Source of the DNA: Rhodobacteraceae bacterium F11138
Lineage (GTDB): Bacteria; Pseudomonadota; Alphaproteobacteria; Rhodobacterales; Rhodobacteraceae
NCBI GenBank assembly: GCA_016521575.1
Contig: JAEKDP010000001.1
Location: 539,894-603,893, forward strand
Reading direction: 5' to 3'
Length of the DNA stretch: 64,000 nucleotides
The notes beneath the pieces were generated by a model that was given only the letters and a program-made list of their open reading frames with translations, ran no database searches and was not told the origin of the DNA. Shown one piece after another: positions 46,677-55,565 of the stretch. Position 1 is the first letter of the stretch; the number at the start of each line of letters is the position of its first letter. A program made the translations under genes and the position numbers.

Positions 46677-47906
46677 ATGGACAAGTACCTTACGAACGGC
46701 GACCGGCTTTGGTCGGCATTGATGGAAATGGCGGAAATCGGAGCGACCTCCGAAGACGGGTGTCGCCGGTTGTCGTTGAGCGACGAAGACCGCAAGGCGC
46801 GGGATCTGTTCGCCGGTTGGTGTCGGGATGCAGGGTGCCGTCTGCAGGTGGATCCGTTCGGCAACATGTTCGCGATTCGACCGGGGACGGACCCGGACGC
46901 GCCGCTGGTTCTGATCGGCAGTCATCTTGACACGCAGCCCCATGGCGGCCGGTTTGACGGCGTGTTGGGGGTGCTGGCCGGCCTGGAAATTCTGCGCGCA
47001 TTGAACGATGCGGGCATCGCTACGAAACACCCGATCGCCATCGCCAACTGGACGAATGAGGAAGGTGTGCGATTCAAGCCCGGCCTGACCGGATCAAAAG
47101 GCTTTGCCGGCGTTCTGGACAGGGCATCGGTCCAGGGCGAAGCAGGGGCCGACTATTTCGACGAGCTGGACAGGATCGGCTATGCGGGGCAGCGGCTGGC
47201 GGATTTCGATATTCTTGCATATTACGAACTTCATATCGAGCAAGGGCCGGTTCTGGAAACTGCCGATGTTGCTGTTGGAATCGTCGAAGGAATTCAAGGC
47301 GTCAGGTGGTTTGAGGTTGAATTGCAGGGCCAGGACGCACACGCCGGGACGACCCCTCTGGACAGCAGAAGCGACAGTTTCATGGCGGGTGCCGTGCTTG
47401 CGTCGCGGTTGCGCGACGGCGCACTATCTCTGGACAAGGATATCCGTTTCACCATCGGTCGCGTCGAGGTAAGCCCGAATTCGCAGAACACGGTCCCGGG
47501 TCTGACCACCCTGCATATAGATCTGCGCCACGGCTCTTGCGCGGTGCTGGACGCGTTCGAACAGCTTATGTCTGACACTCTTGCCGATGTCGCAACGCAG
47601 GAGGACGTCCAGGGCAGCATCAAACAGACCATGCGGGTCGAGCCCGTCGAATTCGACGCTGCCTGTCAGGGCCATCTGCGGCAGGCTGCGCAGGCCACGA
47701 CCGGCACCGAGCCGGTCTTTCTTCCAAGCGGCGCGATGCACGACGCCAGCAACCTTGCCACGATGGTGCCTTCGGCTATGCTTTTCGTACAATCGCGCGA
47801 TGGAATCAGCCACAACCCATTGGAATGGTCAGAGCCCGCGCACGTTGCGACCGCCTGCGAGATCCTTGCGCAAGCGGTGCTTATACATGCGAATGGACCT
47901 GTTTAG
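46677..47906 (+). CDS. M20-family N-carbamoyl-L-amino-acid hydrolase / beta-ureidopropionase-like amidase
   Basis: This 409-residue zinc amidase of the hydantoinase/carbamoylase family has metal ligands H83 and D94 (SHLDTQPHGGRFDGV) and the E128-E129 pair in NWTNEEG. The dimerisation segment includes ELHIEQGPVLE. The ATG at 46677 with AGGGA upstream gives the usual length of about 410; the open frame before it is not conserved-looking. It is divergent from the NCS1 operon and adds a second carbamoylase type. L-carbamoyl amino acids, beta-ureidopropionate or allantoate are possible substrates. Confidence 0.88.
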   Translation: MDKYLTNGDRLWSALMEMAEIGATSEDGCRRLSLSDEDRKARDLFAGWCRDAGCRLQVDPFGNMFAIRPGTDPDAPLVLIGSHLDTQPHGGRFDGVLGVLAGLEILRALNDAGIATKHPIAIANWTNEEGVRFKPGLTGSKGFAGVLDRASVQGEAGADYFDELDRIGYAGQRLADFDILAYYELHIEQGPVLETADVAVGIVEGIQGVRWFEVELQGQDAHAGTTPLDSRSDSFMAGAVLASRLRDGALSLDKDIRFTIGRVEVSPNSQNTVPGLTTLHIDLRHGSCAVLDAFEQLMSDTLADVATQEDVQGSIKQTMRVEPVEFDAACQGHLRQAAQATTGTEPVFLPSGAMHDASNLATMVPSAMLFVQSRDGISHNPLEWSEPAHVATACEILAQAVLIHANGPV

Positions 47907-47930
47907 ACATATGGTGGCGGAGAAACTATC

Positions 47931-48521
47931 GTGACACAGGATCGGGATGTTGGCGCGCCCCTCAGGGTCGGCGCAAAACTCAAGCACGCCCGCCTCAGGC
48001 TCGGCCTCAAGCTTTCGGAAGTCGGTGAAAGAGTAGGTGTCTCGGAAGGATACCTGTCAAAGCTCGAAAACAACCGCTCATTGGCGTCGATGGCCACGCT
48101 GCACCGTCTGGTCGAAACGCTTGGCATGAACATGAGCGAGCTTTTTGCCGACTCGTCGGAGGACGAACTGCCGATGACCGTGATCCGCAGCGGCAACCGG
48201 CCCAAGCTGCTGACCGGCGATCCCGGCACCGGCAACCAGATCGCGCTGGAGCGGCTGGTGCCCGGCTCGCCCGGCCAGCTGTTGCAAGTCAACATCCATG
48301 TCATCGCGCCGGGTGGCGGAAACGTCGAACCTATTCGGCACGACGGGCAGGAGTTCGGATTCGTCCTGAACGGGTCGGTCGAGCTGACGGTCGAGAAACA
48401 CGCCGTCAAGCTGAACGAAGGCGACAGCTTTCATTTCAACTCGCCGCTCGCTCACAGCTACCGCAATACCGGCGACACCGAAGCGCGCATTCTCTGGGTC
48501 AACACACCGCCGACCTTTTGA
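47931..48521 (+). CDS. XRE-family regulator with C-terminal cupin domain
   Basis: This 196-residue protein has a helix-turn-helix at about 15-70 (LSEVGERVGVSEGYLSKLEN) and a cupin ligand domain at about 115-190 (HDGQEFGFVLNGSVEL). The start is GTG with GGAG nine bases upstream. It follows the carbamoylase gene by 24 bases and probably autoregulates this operon and the divergent permease operon through the repeats upstream. Confidence 0.9.
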   Translation: MTQDRDVGAPLRVGAKLKHARLRLGLKLSEVGERVGVSEGYLSKLENNRSLASMATLHRLVETLGMNMSELFADSSEDELPMTVIRSGNRPKLLTGDPGTGNQIALERLVPGSPGQLLQVNIHVIAPGGGNVEPIRHDGQEFGFVLNGSVELTVEKHAVKLNEGDSFHFNSPLAHSYRNTGDTEARILWVNTPPTF

Positions 48522-48780
48522 CACCCCTACAAGAACACAGGACCGCCCGTTCGCGGCTTTGGCCGAGACGACATTTGGCTTTCTGGGCATTCTCTCATCG
48601 CCGCAACCGCTTTCTGCTGCCCGCTCGGTCAGGCCCTTCAACACATGGGACAGGCTTGCGCCGACGTGCCTCGGACAGCCTCAGGGCCCTCCGCATCAGC
48701 GTGGCATTGGGTGCAGGACACGAATCGAAAGTCTGTGTCCCGAAGTGTTCAGAAAATTCATCTAAACTCATGATAAATAA

Positions 48781-48857
48781 TGGCGACCCCGGCAGGATTC
48801 GAACCTGCAACCTGCCCCTTAGGAGGGGGCTGCTCTATCCAGTTGAGCCACGGGGCC
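48781..48857 (-). tRNA. tRNA-Arg (anticodon CCT)
   Basis: The 77-base minus-strand gene folds into a full cloverleaf: acceptor GGCCCCG with CGGGGTC (one G-T pair), D arm GCTC/GAGC, anticodon arm GCCCC-CTCCTAA-GGGGC with anticodon CCT, and T arm GCAGG-TTCGAAT-CCTGC. CCA is encoded at the 3' end. It reads AGG codons. The 259 bases between the XRE gene and this tRNA hold no supported gene. Confidence 0.96.
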
Positions 48858-49075
48858 ATGTCGGGCATATGAACAATTTGGCGAGTTGTCCGCAAGTGAC
48901 CACTCGGTCCTGTTTTCCTGTTTTCAGAAATATATTCACGGGATCGCAGTCCCGGCTCTTAGGGTGGGGCGTGCGGCATCGGGATGCGGTTGCGGTCGGG
49001 CAATCTCCGAAAAACGTATCGTGACGCCGCTGTCTGAATAGGATAGAAGCCAACCAAACAGGCAGGAGACGAACC

Positions 49076-49591
49076 GTGCGGATTGCGCTGGGTCTGATGA
49101 TTTTGGGGGCAGGCGTGATGCTTGCCGGATGCGGGAACAAGCCGTTGCACGATCTGCGCACGAATTCGCAGGGTCCGGATGAATTCATGGTTCTGCCGGT
49201 CAAGCCTCTGACGGCTCCGCAGGATTACGACGTGTTGCCCGCCCCCACGCCGGGTGGCAAGAATCTGGTCGACCAGAACCCCAAGGCGGATGCGATTGCG
49301 GCCCTGGGCGGCAAGCCCTCGGCGCTTGAAAGCACTGGGGTGCCGTCATCTGACGGTGCGCTGGTCGCATCGGCCGGTCGGTATGGCGTGCCTGCCAACA
49401 CCCGGGCGGCCCTGGCCCAGTCGGACGCCGATTTCCGCAAGCGCCAGGGGCGTATGAGCGGTTTCAAGCTGTTCCCGGTTGATCGCTACAGCCAGATCTA
49501 TAAACGCGAGTCGATCGAACCGTTCTATATCAACGAACGCTTCCGCAGGTCCGGTTTCGGCACGCCCACGGCACCGCCTGCCAACCAGTGA
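49076..49591 (+). CDS. DUF3035 / BamF-like outer-membrane assembly lipoprotein
   Basis: This 171-residue lipoprotein has a signal peptide ending in the lipobox LAGC (C19), so it is probably lipidated and anchored in the outer membrane. The segment DLRTNSQGPDEFMVLP matches the R-x-x-N-x-S-x-G-P-D-E-F pattern known in BamF of alphaproteobacteria, a component of the beta-barrel assembly machine. The start is GTG after GGAGACGAACC. Two M16 peptidase genes follow on the same strand. Confidence 0.83.
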   Translation: MRIALGLMILGAGVMLAGCGNKPLHDLRTNSQGPDEFMVLPVKPLTAPQDYDVLPAPTPGGKNLVDQNPKADAIAALGGKPSALESTGVPSSDGALVASAGRYGVPANTRAALAQSDADFRKRQGRMSGFKLFPVDRYSQIYKRESIEPFYINERFRRSGFGTPTAPPANQ

Positions 49592-49672
49592 TCCCGCTCA
49601 CGTTTTTGCCATGTGCCTTGAACCGCAAGGGCGGGCGCGTAGATTATTGCCAAACTTGACGGAGGATGCCTG

Positions 49673-51016
49673 ATGGCGCGCGTTTTTTCCCTTGTGGCTG
49701 CGGTATGCCTGTTCGCGCTGCCCCTGTCGGCGGAAGGCATCGATGATGCCGTGACCAGCTTTGAGCTGGACAATGGCCTGCAGGTCGTGGTGATCGAGGA
49801 CCATCGCGCCCCGGTCGTGCAGCACATGGTCTGGTATCGCGCAGGTTCTGCGGATGAACCGATTGGCGCCTCAGGGGTGGCGCATTTTCTTGAACATCTG
49901 CTGTTCAAGGCAACCGATACACTGGCATCAGGCGAATTTTCGGCGACTGTTGCGGCCAATGGCGGGCAGGATAACGCTTTTACCAGCTATGATTATACGG
50001 CCTATTTCCAACGTGTTGCAGCGGACCGGCTGGCATTGATGATGCAGATGGAGTCCGATCGCATGGTCAATCTGCGCCTGACCGAACACAACATCACCAC
50101 CGAACGCGACGTGATCCTGGAAGAGCGCAACATGCGGATCGAAAACAACCCCCGCGCTCTGTTCAATGAACAGATGAACGCGGTTCAATATTACAATCAT
50201 CGCTATGGCGTGCCGGTCATCGGCTGGAAGCACGAGATGGAAACGCTGAGCCTGTCTGATGCTCTGGGTTTCTATCGCACATATTATTCGCCGAACAACG
50301 CCATTGTGGTGGTGTCTGGCGACGTCGATCCCGACGATGTGCGGAAACTGGCGCAGGAAACCTATGGCCAGATCCCTGCCAACCCGGATCTGCCTGAACG
50401 TATGCGGACGCAGGAACCGCCGCAAACAGCCGAACGGCGGCTGACCTACAAGGATCCGCGCGTCGCCCAGCCCTATGTCAGTCGCTCTTATCTGGCGCCG
50501 GAACGCAACAGCGGCGATCAGCAACAGGCGGCGGCTTTGGTTCTGTTGGCCCGTATTCTCGGGGATGGCACGACATCGTATCTGACCGAAAGGTTGCAGT
50601 TCGAACAACAGGTGGCGATCTATTCCGCCGCATTTTATGGGGGCATGTCGTTGGACGACACCACCTTTGATCTGTTGGTGGTTCCCAGCGAAGGCGTGTC
50701 GCTGCAAACGGCCGAAGAAGCCCTGGACACGGCATTGGCCGACTTTCTGCGCAGCGGCGTTGATCCTGAACACCTGGACCGGATCAAGATGCAACTGCGC
50801 GCTTCGCAGATCTATGCGCTGGACAATGTGGACGGCATCGCCAACCGGTATGGGCGGGCGCTGGCCAGCGGATTGACCGTCGCCGATGTCCAGGCCTGGC
50901 CCGACATCCTGCAAGCGGTGACGCCGGACCAGATCATGGCCGCGGCCCGCGAGGTCCTGCGCCCTGAACGCTCGGTCACGGGCTGGTTGATGAAGGCGGA
51001 CGAGGTGACGCAATGA
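49673..51016 (+). CDS. M16-family zinc metallopeptidase (catalytic partner)
   Basis: This 447-residue protein has an N-terminal signal peptide (about 1-20) and the inverted zinc motif H71-F-L-E74-H75, with the downstream Glu in the ERDVILEERNMR stretch. The start follows GGAGG. It overlaps the next M16 gene by four bases, and such pairs usually form a heterodimer in the periplasm. The substrate is unknown. Confidence 0.92.
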   Translation: MARVFSLVAAVCLFALPLSAEGIDDAVTSFELDNGLQVVVIEDHRAPVVQHMVWYRAGSADEPIGASGVAHFLEHLLFKATDTLASGEFSATVAANGGQDNAFTSYDYTAYFQRVAADRLALMMQMESDRMVNLRLTEHNITTERDVILEERNMRIENNPRALFNEQMNAVQYYNHRYGVPVIGWKHEMETLSLSDALGFYRTYYSPNNAIVVVSGDVDPDDVRKLAQETYGQIPANPDLPERMRTQEPPQTAERRLTYKDPRVAQPYVSRSYLAPERNSGDQQQAAALVLLARILGDGTTSYLTERLQFEQQVAIYSAAFYGGMSLDDTTFDLLVVPSEGVSLQTAEEALDTALADFLRSGVDPEHLDRIKMQLRASQIYALDNVDGIANRYGRALASGLTVADVQAWPDILQAVTPDQIMAAAREVLRPERSVTGWLMKADEVTQ

Positions 51017-52326
51017 GACTGATACTTGCCGTTCTGACATGGTTCAGCCTGTCCTTTGCCGCGGCCGCCGAGGTCGAAATTCAGGACATCACGACCCCCG
51101 CCGGTCTTGACGCATGGCTGGTCGAGGAACACTCGATCCCCTTTACCGCCCTGGAATTGCGGTTTCGTGGCGGCACTTCGCTGGATGCGCCGGGCAAGCG
51201 CGGTGCGGTCTATCTGATGACCGCACTGCTGGAAGAAGGGGCGGCCGACATGGATGCGCGCGAATTTGCCCGCGCCCAGGAAACGCTGGCCGCCGCGTTC
51301 AGCTTTGATGCCAGCGATGACTCGGTGTCGATTTCCGCCCGCTTCCTGACGGAAAACCGCGATGCGGCGCTGGCCCTGTTGCGGGCGGCCATCCACGAAC
51401 CCCGGTTCGATCCGGATGGGGTCGAACGGGTTCGCGCCCAGATCATCGCGTCGCTGCAGAACGATGCCAAGGACCCCGACAGTATCGCGCGCAAGGTGTT
51501 TTCCAGACTGGCCTTCGGGGATCACCCCTATGGGTCCGACGGCGAGGGCACCGTCGAGTCGGTCGCGGCCCTGACCCGGGCCGATCTGGTACAGGCCCAT
51601 CGCGATGTGTTCGCGCGGGACCGTCTTTATATTGGTGCCGTGGGCGACATCACGCCAGAAGAACTGGGCGCGCTGATCGACGATCTGCTGGGTGCGCTGC
51701 CGGCAGAGGGTCGCGAGATACCCGGCCCCGCCGAGGTATTGCTGACCGGCGGCGACACGGTTGTCGAGTTCGAAACGCCCCAGTCCGTCGCGGTATTCGG
51801 CCAGGCCGGCATAGAGCGCCGCGATCCGGATTTCTTTGCCGCCTATGTGTTGAACCAGGTTCTGGGCGGCGGGTCGTTCGAAAGCCGCCTGATGAACGAA
51901 GTCCGCGAGAAACGCGGCCTGACCTATGGGGTGTATTCCTATCTGGCCCCCAAGGATCTGGCGGCGGTCTATCTGGGCAGCGTGGCGTCGGCAAACGATC
52001 GGATCGCCGAGGCGGTGCAGGTGATCCGCGATGAATGGACCAGGGCGGCGACCCAGGGCGTCACCGAACAAGAGGTCGAAGACGCCAAGACCTATCTGAC
52101 CGGGGCCTACCCGCTGCGGTTTGATGGCAATGGCCAGATCGCGCAGATCCTGGCCGGCATGCAGATGGAAGGCCTGCCCATCGACTATGTCGCAACCCGA
52201 AACGATCAGGTCAAAGCCGTGACGGTCGAAGACGTAAACCGCGTGGCTGCGGATCTTCTGGATCCCGACGGATTGCGTTTCGTGATCGTGGGACAGCCGG
52301 TCGGTATTACAGAGTCCACGAACTGA
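51013..52326 (+). CDS. M16-family peptidase-like protein (non-catalytic partner)
   Basis: This 437-residue protein has a signal peptide (about 1-20) and the M16 fold but no H-x-x-E-H where its partner has one; the segment reads LMTALLEEGAADM. The substrate-binding region REKRGLTYGVYSYL near residue 300 is preserved. This division of roles is normal for bacterial M16B pairs. Its stop codon lies inside a palindrome shared with the convergent SDR gene. Confidence 0.92.
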   Translation: MRLILAVLTWFSLSFAAAAEVEIQDITTPAGLDAWLVEEHSIPFTALELRFRGGTSLDAPGKRGAVYLMTALLEEGAADMDAREFARAQETLAAAFSFDASDDSVSISARFLTENRDAALALLRAAIHEPRFDPDGVERVRAQIIASLQNDAKDPDSIARKVFSRLAFGDHPYGSDGEGTVESVAALTRADLVQAHRDVFARDRLYIGAVGDITPEELGALIDDLLGALPAEGREIPGPAEVLLTGGDTVVEFETPQSVAVFGQAGIERRDPDFFAAYVLNQVLGGGSFESRLMNEVREKRGLTYGVYSYLAPKDLAAVYLGSVASANDRIAEAVQVIRDEWTRAATQGVTEQEVEDAKTYLTGAYPLRFDGNGQIAQILAGMQMEGLPIDYVATRNDQVKAVTVEDVNRVAADLLDPDGLRFVIVGQPVGITESTN

Positions 52327-52343
52327 GCCTGGCCAGGCTCAGT
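52322..52343. terminator. 22-base perfect palindrome at convergent gene ends
   Basis: ACTGAGCCTGGCCAGGCTCAGT reads identically on both strands and contains the stop codons of both the M16 gene and the SDR gene. As RNA it forms a nine-base stem with a GGCC loop from either side. It lacks T tracts, so it is a likely bidirectional but atypical terminator or mRNA 3'-end protector. Confidence 0.6.
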
Positions 52344-53166
52344 CGCCGCCCGGCTGTGGCATCGCGCGCAGCATGTCGCCCATCTGCTTGCCCAGCCAGC
52401 CCGCGCCCCGCTCGCTGAGCGCGCCATCGACAGGAATGACCGCACCGCTGACATAGGCGGCCATATCCGACCCCAGGAACAGGCACATGTTGCCCATGTC
52501 CCGCGTCGTGCCCATACGCCCCAATGGAATGTCGTCCACGATGGCTTGTCGGATCTGCGGCGTCGGGGCCAGACGCTCGGTCCCTTCGGTTCCTTCGATG
52601 AATCCCGGCACGACAGAGTTGACCCGGATCCCTTCGCCGCCCCATTCCAACGCCAGCGTGCGGGTGATCTGATCGACCCCGGCCTTTGCCGCGCAGACAT
52701 GCGCCTGCCCTTCCATCGCCAGATAGCTTTGCGGCGCCGAGATATTGATGACGCTGGCCCCGGGGCGGCGCAGGAAAGGATAAGCCGCCTGCATCACATG
52801 CGCGGTGCCCAGAAGGTCGATGTCGATAACGCTGCGAAAGGCATTGGCCGACATCCGTGCGGTCAGAGCAGGGAAATTGCCTGCCGCGCCGGACACCAGA
52901 ACATCGAAATCCCCCAATGCGGCATGAAACCCGGCCAGCCCGGCACTTACTTCGGGTGCGTCGCGCACATCGAAGGCCGTGCCCATTGCCTGAGCTGCGC
53001 CGCTGGCCTTGAGCGCGGCCACGGTATCGTCCACCTTGTCCTGGCTGCGGCTGGCAACCGCGACGCTGGCCCCCGCGGCGGCGAAATATTCGGCAATGCC
53101 GCGGTTGATCCCGCTGGTGCCGCCGATCACGACAACGGTTCGGTCCGAGAAATCCGGTTTCAGCAT
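52339..53166 (-). CDS. SDR oxidoreductase, 2,4-dienoyl-CoA reductase-like
   Basis: The 275-residue product has the Rossmann motif VVVIGGTSGINRGIAE near the N-terminus. The usual Y-x-x-x-K is replaced by HVCAAKAGVD, and the PGFIEGTEG segment follows; both features occur in the peroxisomal-type dienoyl-CoA reductase subgroup. NADPH-dependent reduction of an unsaturated acyl-CoA is therefore likely. The ATG at 53166 has GAGAGA upstream; an alternative ATG at 53187 overlaps the ALDH stop as ATGA. Confidence 0.82.
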   Translation of the reverse strand: MLKPDFSDRTVVVIGGTSGINRGIAEYFAAAGASVAVASRSQDKVDDTVAALKASGAAQAMGTAFDVRDAPEVSAGLAGFHAALGDFDVLVSGAAGNFPALTARMSANAFRSVIDIDLLGTAHVMQAAYPFLRRPGASVINISAPQSYLAMEGQAHVCAAKAGVDQITRTLALEWGGEGIRVNSVVPGFIEGTEGTERLAPTPQIRQAIVDDIPLGRMGTTRDMGNMCLFLGSDMAAYVSGAVIPVDGALSERGAGWLGKQMGDMLRAMPQPGGD

Positions 53167-53183
53167 GGCATTGGTCTCTCTGC

Positions 53184-55517
53184 TCATTCGCCGTAGGGCA
53201 CCCATATGGTCTTGGTTTCCGTCGCCTGAGCCAGAAACTGTCCGGTCTGTGGCCTGAACCAATCCGTCGCCCGCCCATTGTTGACCCAGGTTCGCTTGAG
53301 GTTCCCGGCACTGGCGCGCTCGATCTGTGCCGACAGATCGGACGACGAAAAGCTCCAGACCGCATCCACGTTCAGATGTGCGGCCAGTGTCGGTGCCAGA
53401 TCCGCATGGGTGCCAGTCAGGATATTGACCACCCCGGCGGGCAGATCCGATGTGTCCAGCACCTGATAGAAATCGGTCGCCGCCAGCGGGTACGGCTGGC
53501 TTGCGGCCAGCACCATACGATTGCCCATGGCGATGGCCGGGGCCATGACAGACACCAGACCCAGCAGGGGGGTTTCATCGGCGCAAAGCGCGCCAATGAT
53601 CCCGACCGGTTCCTTCATCTCCATCGCGACGCCGCGGATTGGCACCGAATGTACCTGACCATCGTATTTGTCAGCCCAGGCGGCTGCGGAAAACAGACGC
53701 TGAATGCTGGCCTCGACCTCTTTTGCCCCTTGCCGGCCGCCTTTCATCGCGTCGATGCGCGCGGCGAATTCGTCGGCCCGCGCGCCGAGGTTTTCGGCGA
53801 TGAAATACAGGATCTGGGCACGCAGGTGTGCTGTGGTTCTGCCCCAGCTTGCCGCGCCTTGCGCCGCTTCGACGGCATTGCGCACGTCTTTGCGGCCGCC
53901 TTGCCCGACATGGCCCAACAACACGCCGGACTTGCCGAAAATCGCATCGGAATACCCGCTGTCGGGACGGGTCTGCTTGCCGCCCACATACATCTTGGCG
54001 GTGCGATCGATAGAATCCGGCGCGGCGCCGGCACCTGTTTGCCGTTCCAGCCGGGGCAACGGTTTGGTCTTGGCCCTGGTGCGCGTATAGGCGCGCAACC
54101 CTTGCCAACCGCCTTCGCGGCCGAACCCGCTTTCGCGCACACCGCCAAAGGCGGCGGCCGCATCAAACATGTTGGTTGTGTTGACCCAAACCACACCGGC
54201 GGCCAGTTTCGGCGCCACATCCAGCGCCAGGTTGATGTTTTCCGTCCACAGTGTCGCGGCGAGCCCGTACCGGGTGTTGTTGGCCAGCGCGACGGCCTCG
54301 TCCGGGGTCCGAAACGTGCAGCTGACCAGAACCGGGCCGAATATCTCGTCCTGCATCAACGCGTCCGACGGGCCAAGACCAGCGATCAATGTCGGCGGAT
54401 AAAAACATCCGTGTTCAGGCATCGGGACCGCAGCAACGTGTTTCTGCCCGGCCGTGTTCGCGCTGACCATCCGGGTGATCGCACTCAGTTGGACCGGATC
54501 GACCACGGCCCCCACGTCGATGGATTTGTCCAGCGGATCCCCGACGCGTAGGCCATCCATCCGCGCGCGCAGGCGGGCCAGGAGATCCTCGGAAATACTT
54601 TCCTGCACCAACAGGCGCGATCCGGCGCAGCAGACCTGCCCCTGATTGAACCAGATTGCGTCGACCAGACCTTCGATCGCGCTGTCGATATCGGCGTCGT
54701 CGAACACGATGTAGGGGCTCTTGCCGCCCAGCTCCAGCGTCAGCGCCTTGCCGCTGCCTGCGGTCGCTTCCCGGATCTTGCGCCCGACCGCCGTCGAGCC
54801 GGTAAACGCGATCTTGTCCACATCGGCGGCCACGATCATTTCGCCCACCGCGCCATCGCCGGTGACGATGTTCACGACCCCTTTGGGCAGGCCGGCCTGC
54901 CGGCAGATGTCGGCAAACAGCAAGGCGGTCAGCGGCGTGTATTCCGCCGGTTTCAGAACCACGGTGTTTCCCATTGCCAGCGCCGGGGCAATTTTCCAGG
55001 ACAGCATCAAAAGCGGGAAATTCCACGGGATGATCTGCCCGCAAACGCCCAGAGGTTCGGCATCCGGCAGGGTTTCTTCCATCAGTTGGGCCATGCCCGC
55101 GTGATAATAGAAATGCCGTTGCGCCAGCGGAATGTCGATGTCGCGGCTTTCGCGGATCGGCTTGCCATTGTCCAGGGTTTCCAGAACCGCAAACAGGCGG
55201 CTGTGCTTTTGCAACAGCCGTGCGATGGCATACAGGTATCGCGCCCGCCCCGGCCCACCCAGCGCCGCCCACTTGCCCTGTGCGCGGCGTGCGGCCGCAA
55301 CCGCTGCATCCACGTCGGCCTGTGTGGCCTGGGTCAGTGTCGCCAATTTTTCGCCATTCGCGGGGTTGCGGCTGTCAAAACCGGCACCCGGCGGCGTGAA
55401 TGCGCCTTCGATGAAATGACCGAATGTCCCGTTCTCGGCCAGCCAGTCCCGGGCCTCATCGGCGCTCTCCGGGGCCGGGCCATACGCCATGGTTTCGAAA
55501 ATCTCTTTGACGGTCAT
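53184..55517 (-). CDS. Tandem aldehyde dehydrogenase (active plus degenerate module)
   Basis: The 777-residue protein has a full aldehyde dehydrogenase at about 30-490, with E262 (LELGGKSPY) and catalytic C296 (NQGQVCCAGSR). A second ALDH-like part at about 510-770 lacks the catalytic cysteine motif. The doubled architecture is found in a subset of alphaproteobacterial enzymes. It follows deoC by 48 bases; DeoC makes acetaldehyde, so oxidation of that product is a plausible role. The start at 55517 lies after GGAAGG. Confidence 0.88.
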   Translation of the reverse strand: MTVKEIFETMAYGPAPESADEARDWLAENGTFGHFIEGAFTPPGAGFDSRNPANGEKLATLTQATQADVDAAVAAARRAQGKWAALGGPGRARYLYAIARLLQKHSRLFAVLETLDNGKPIRESRDIDIPLAQRHFYYHAGMAQLMEETLPDAEPLGVCGQIIPWNFPLLMLSWKIAPALAMGNTVVLKPAEYTPLTALLFADICRQAGLPKGVVNIVTGDGAVGEMIVAADVDKIAFTGSTAVGRKIREATAGSGKALTLELGGKSPYIVFDDADIDSAIEGLVDAIWFNQGQVCCAGSRLLVQESISEDLLARLRARMDGLRVGDPLDKSIDVGAVVDPVQLSAITRMVSANTAGQKHVAAVPMPEHGCFYPPTLIAGLGPSDALMQDEIFGPVLVSCTFRTPDEAVALANNTRYGLAATLWTENINLALDVAPKLAAGVVWVNTTNMFDAAAAFGGVRESGFGREGGWQGLRAYTRTRAKTKPLPRLERQTGAGAAPDSIDRTAKMYVGGKQTRPDSGYSDAIFGKSGVLLGHVGQGGRKDVRNAVEAAQGAASWGRTTAHLRAQILYFIAENLGARADEFAARIDAMKGGRQGAKEVEASIQRLFSAAAWADKYDGQVHSVPIRGVAMEMKEPVGIIGALCADETPLLGLVSVMAPAIAMGNRMVLAASQPYPLAATDFYQVLDTSDLPAGVVNILTGTHADLAPTLAAHLNVDAVWSFSSSDLSAQIERASAGNLKRTWVNNGRATDWFRPQTGQFLAQATETKTIWVPYGE

Positions 55518-55565
55518 GGTTGCGTCGCCTTCCATCTGCAGAAGTTCGGTCCCAAGCCGGACCAG

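Noticed and set aside
48522-48780. Possible pseudogene between the XRE gene and tRNA-Arg
   Set aside because: Three frames are partly open, but none shows a recognisable protein fragment, so decay of a gene cannot be supported.
48595-48810. A 71-codon frame running out of the tRNA-Arg gene
   Set aside because: Its N-terminus (MQVRILPGSP) is the common translation of a tRNA 3' half and is a known false-positive pattern.
53376-54551. A 391-codon plus-strand frame opposite the aldehyde dehydrogenase
   Set aside because: It is a shadow of the ALDH frame with no family features or ribosome-binding site.
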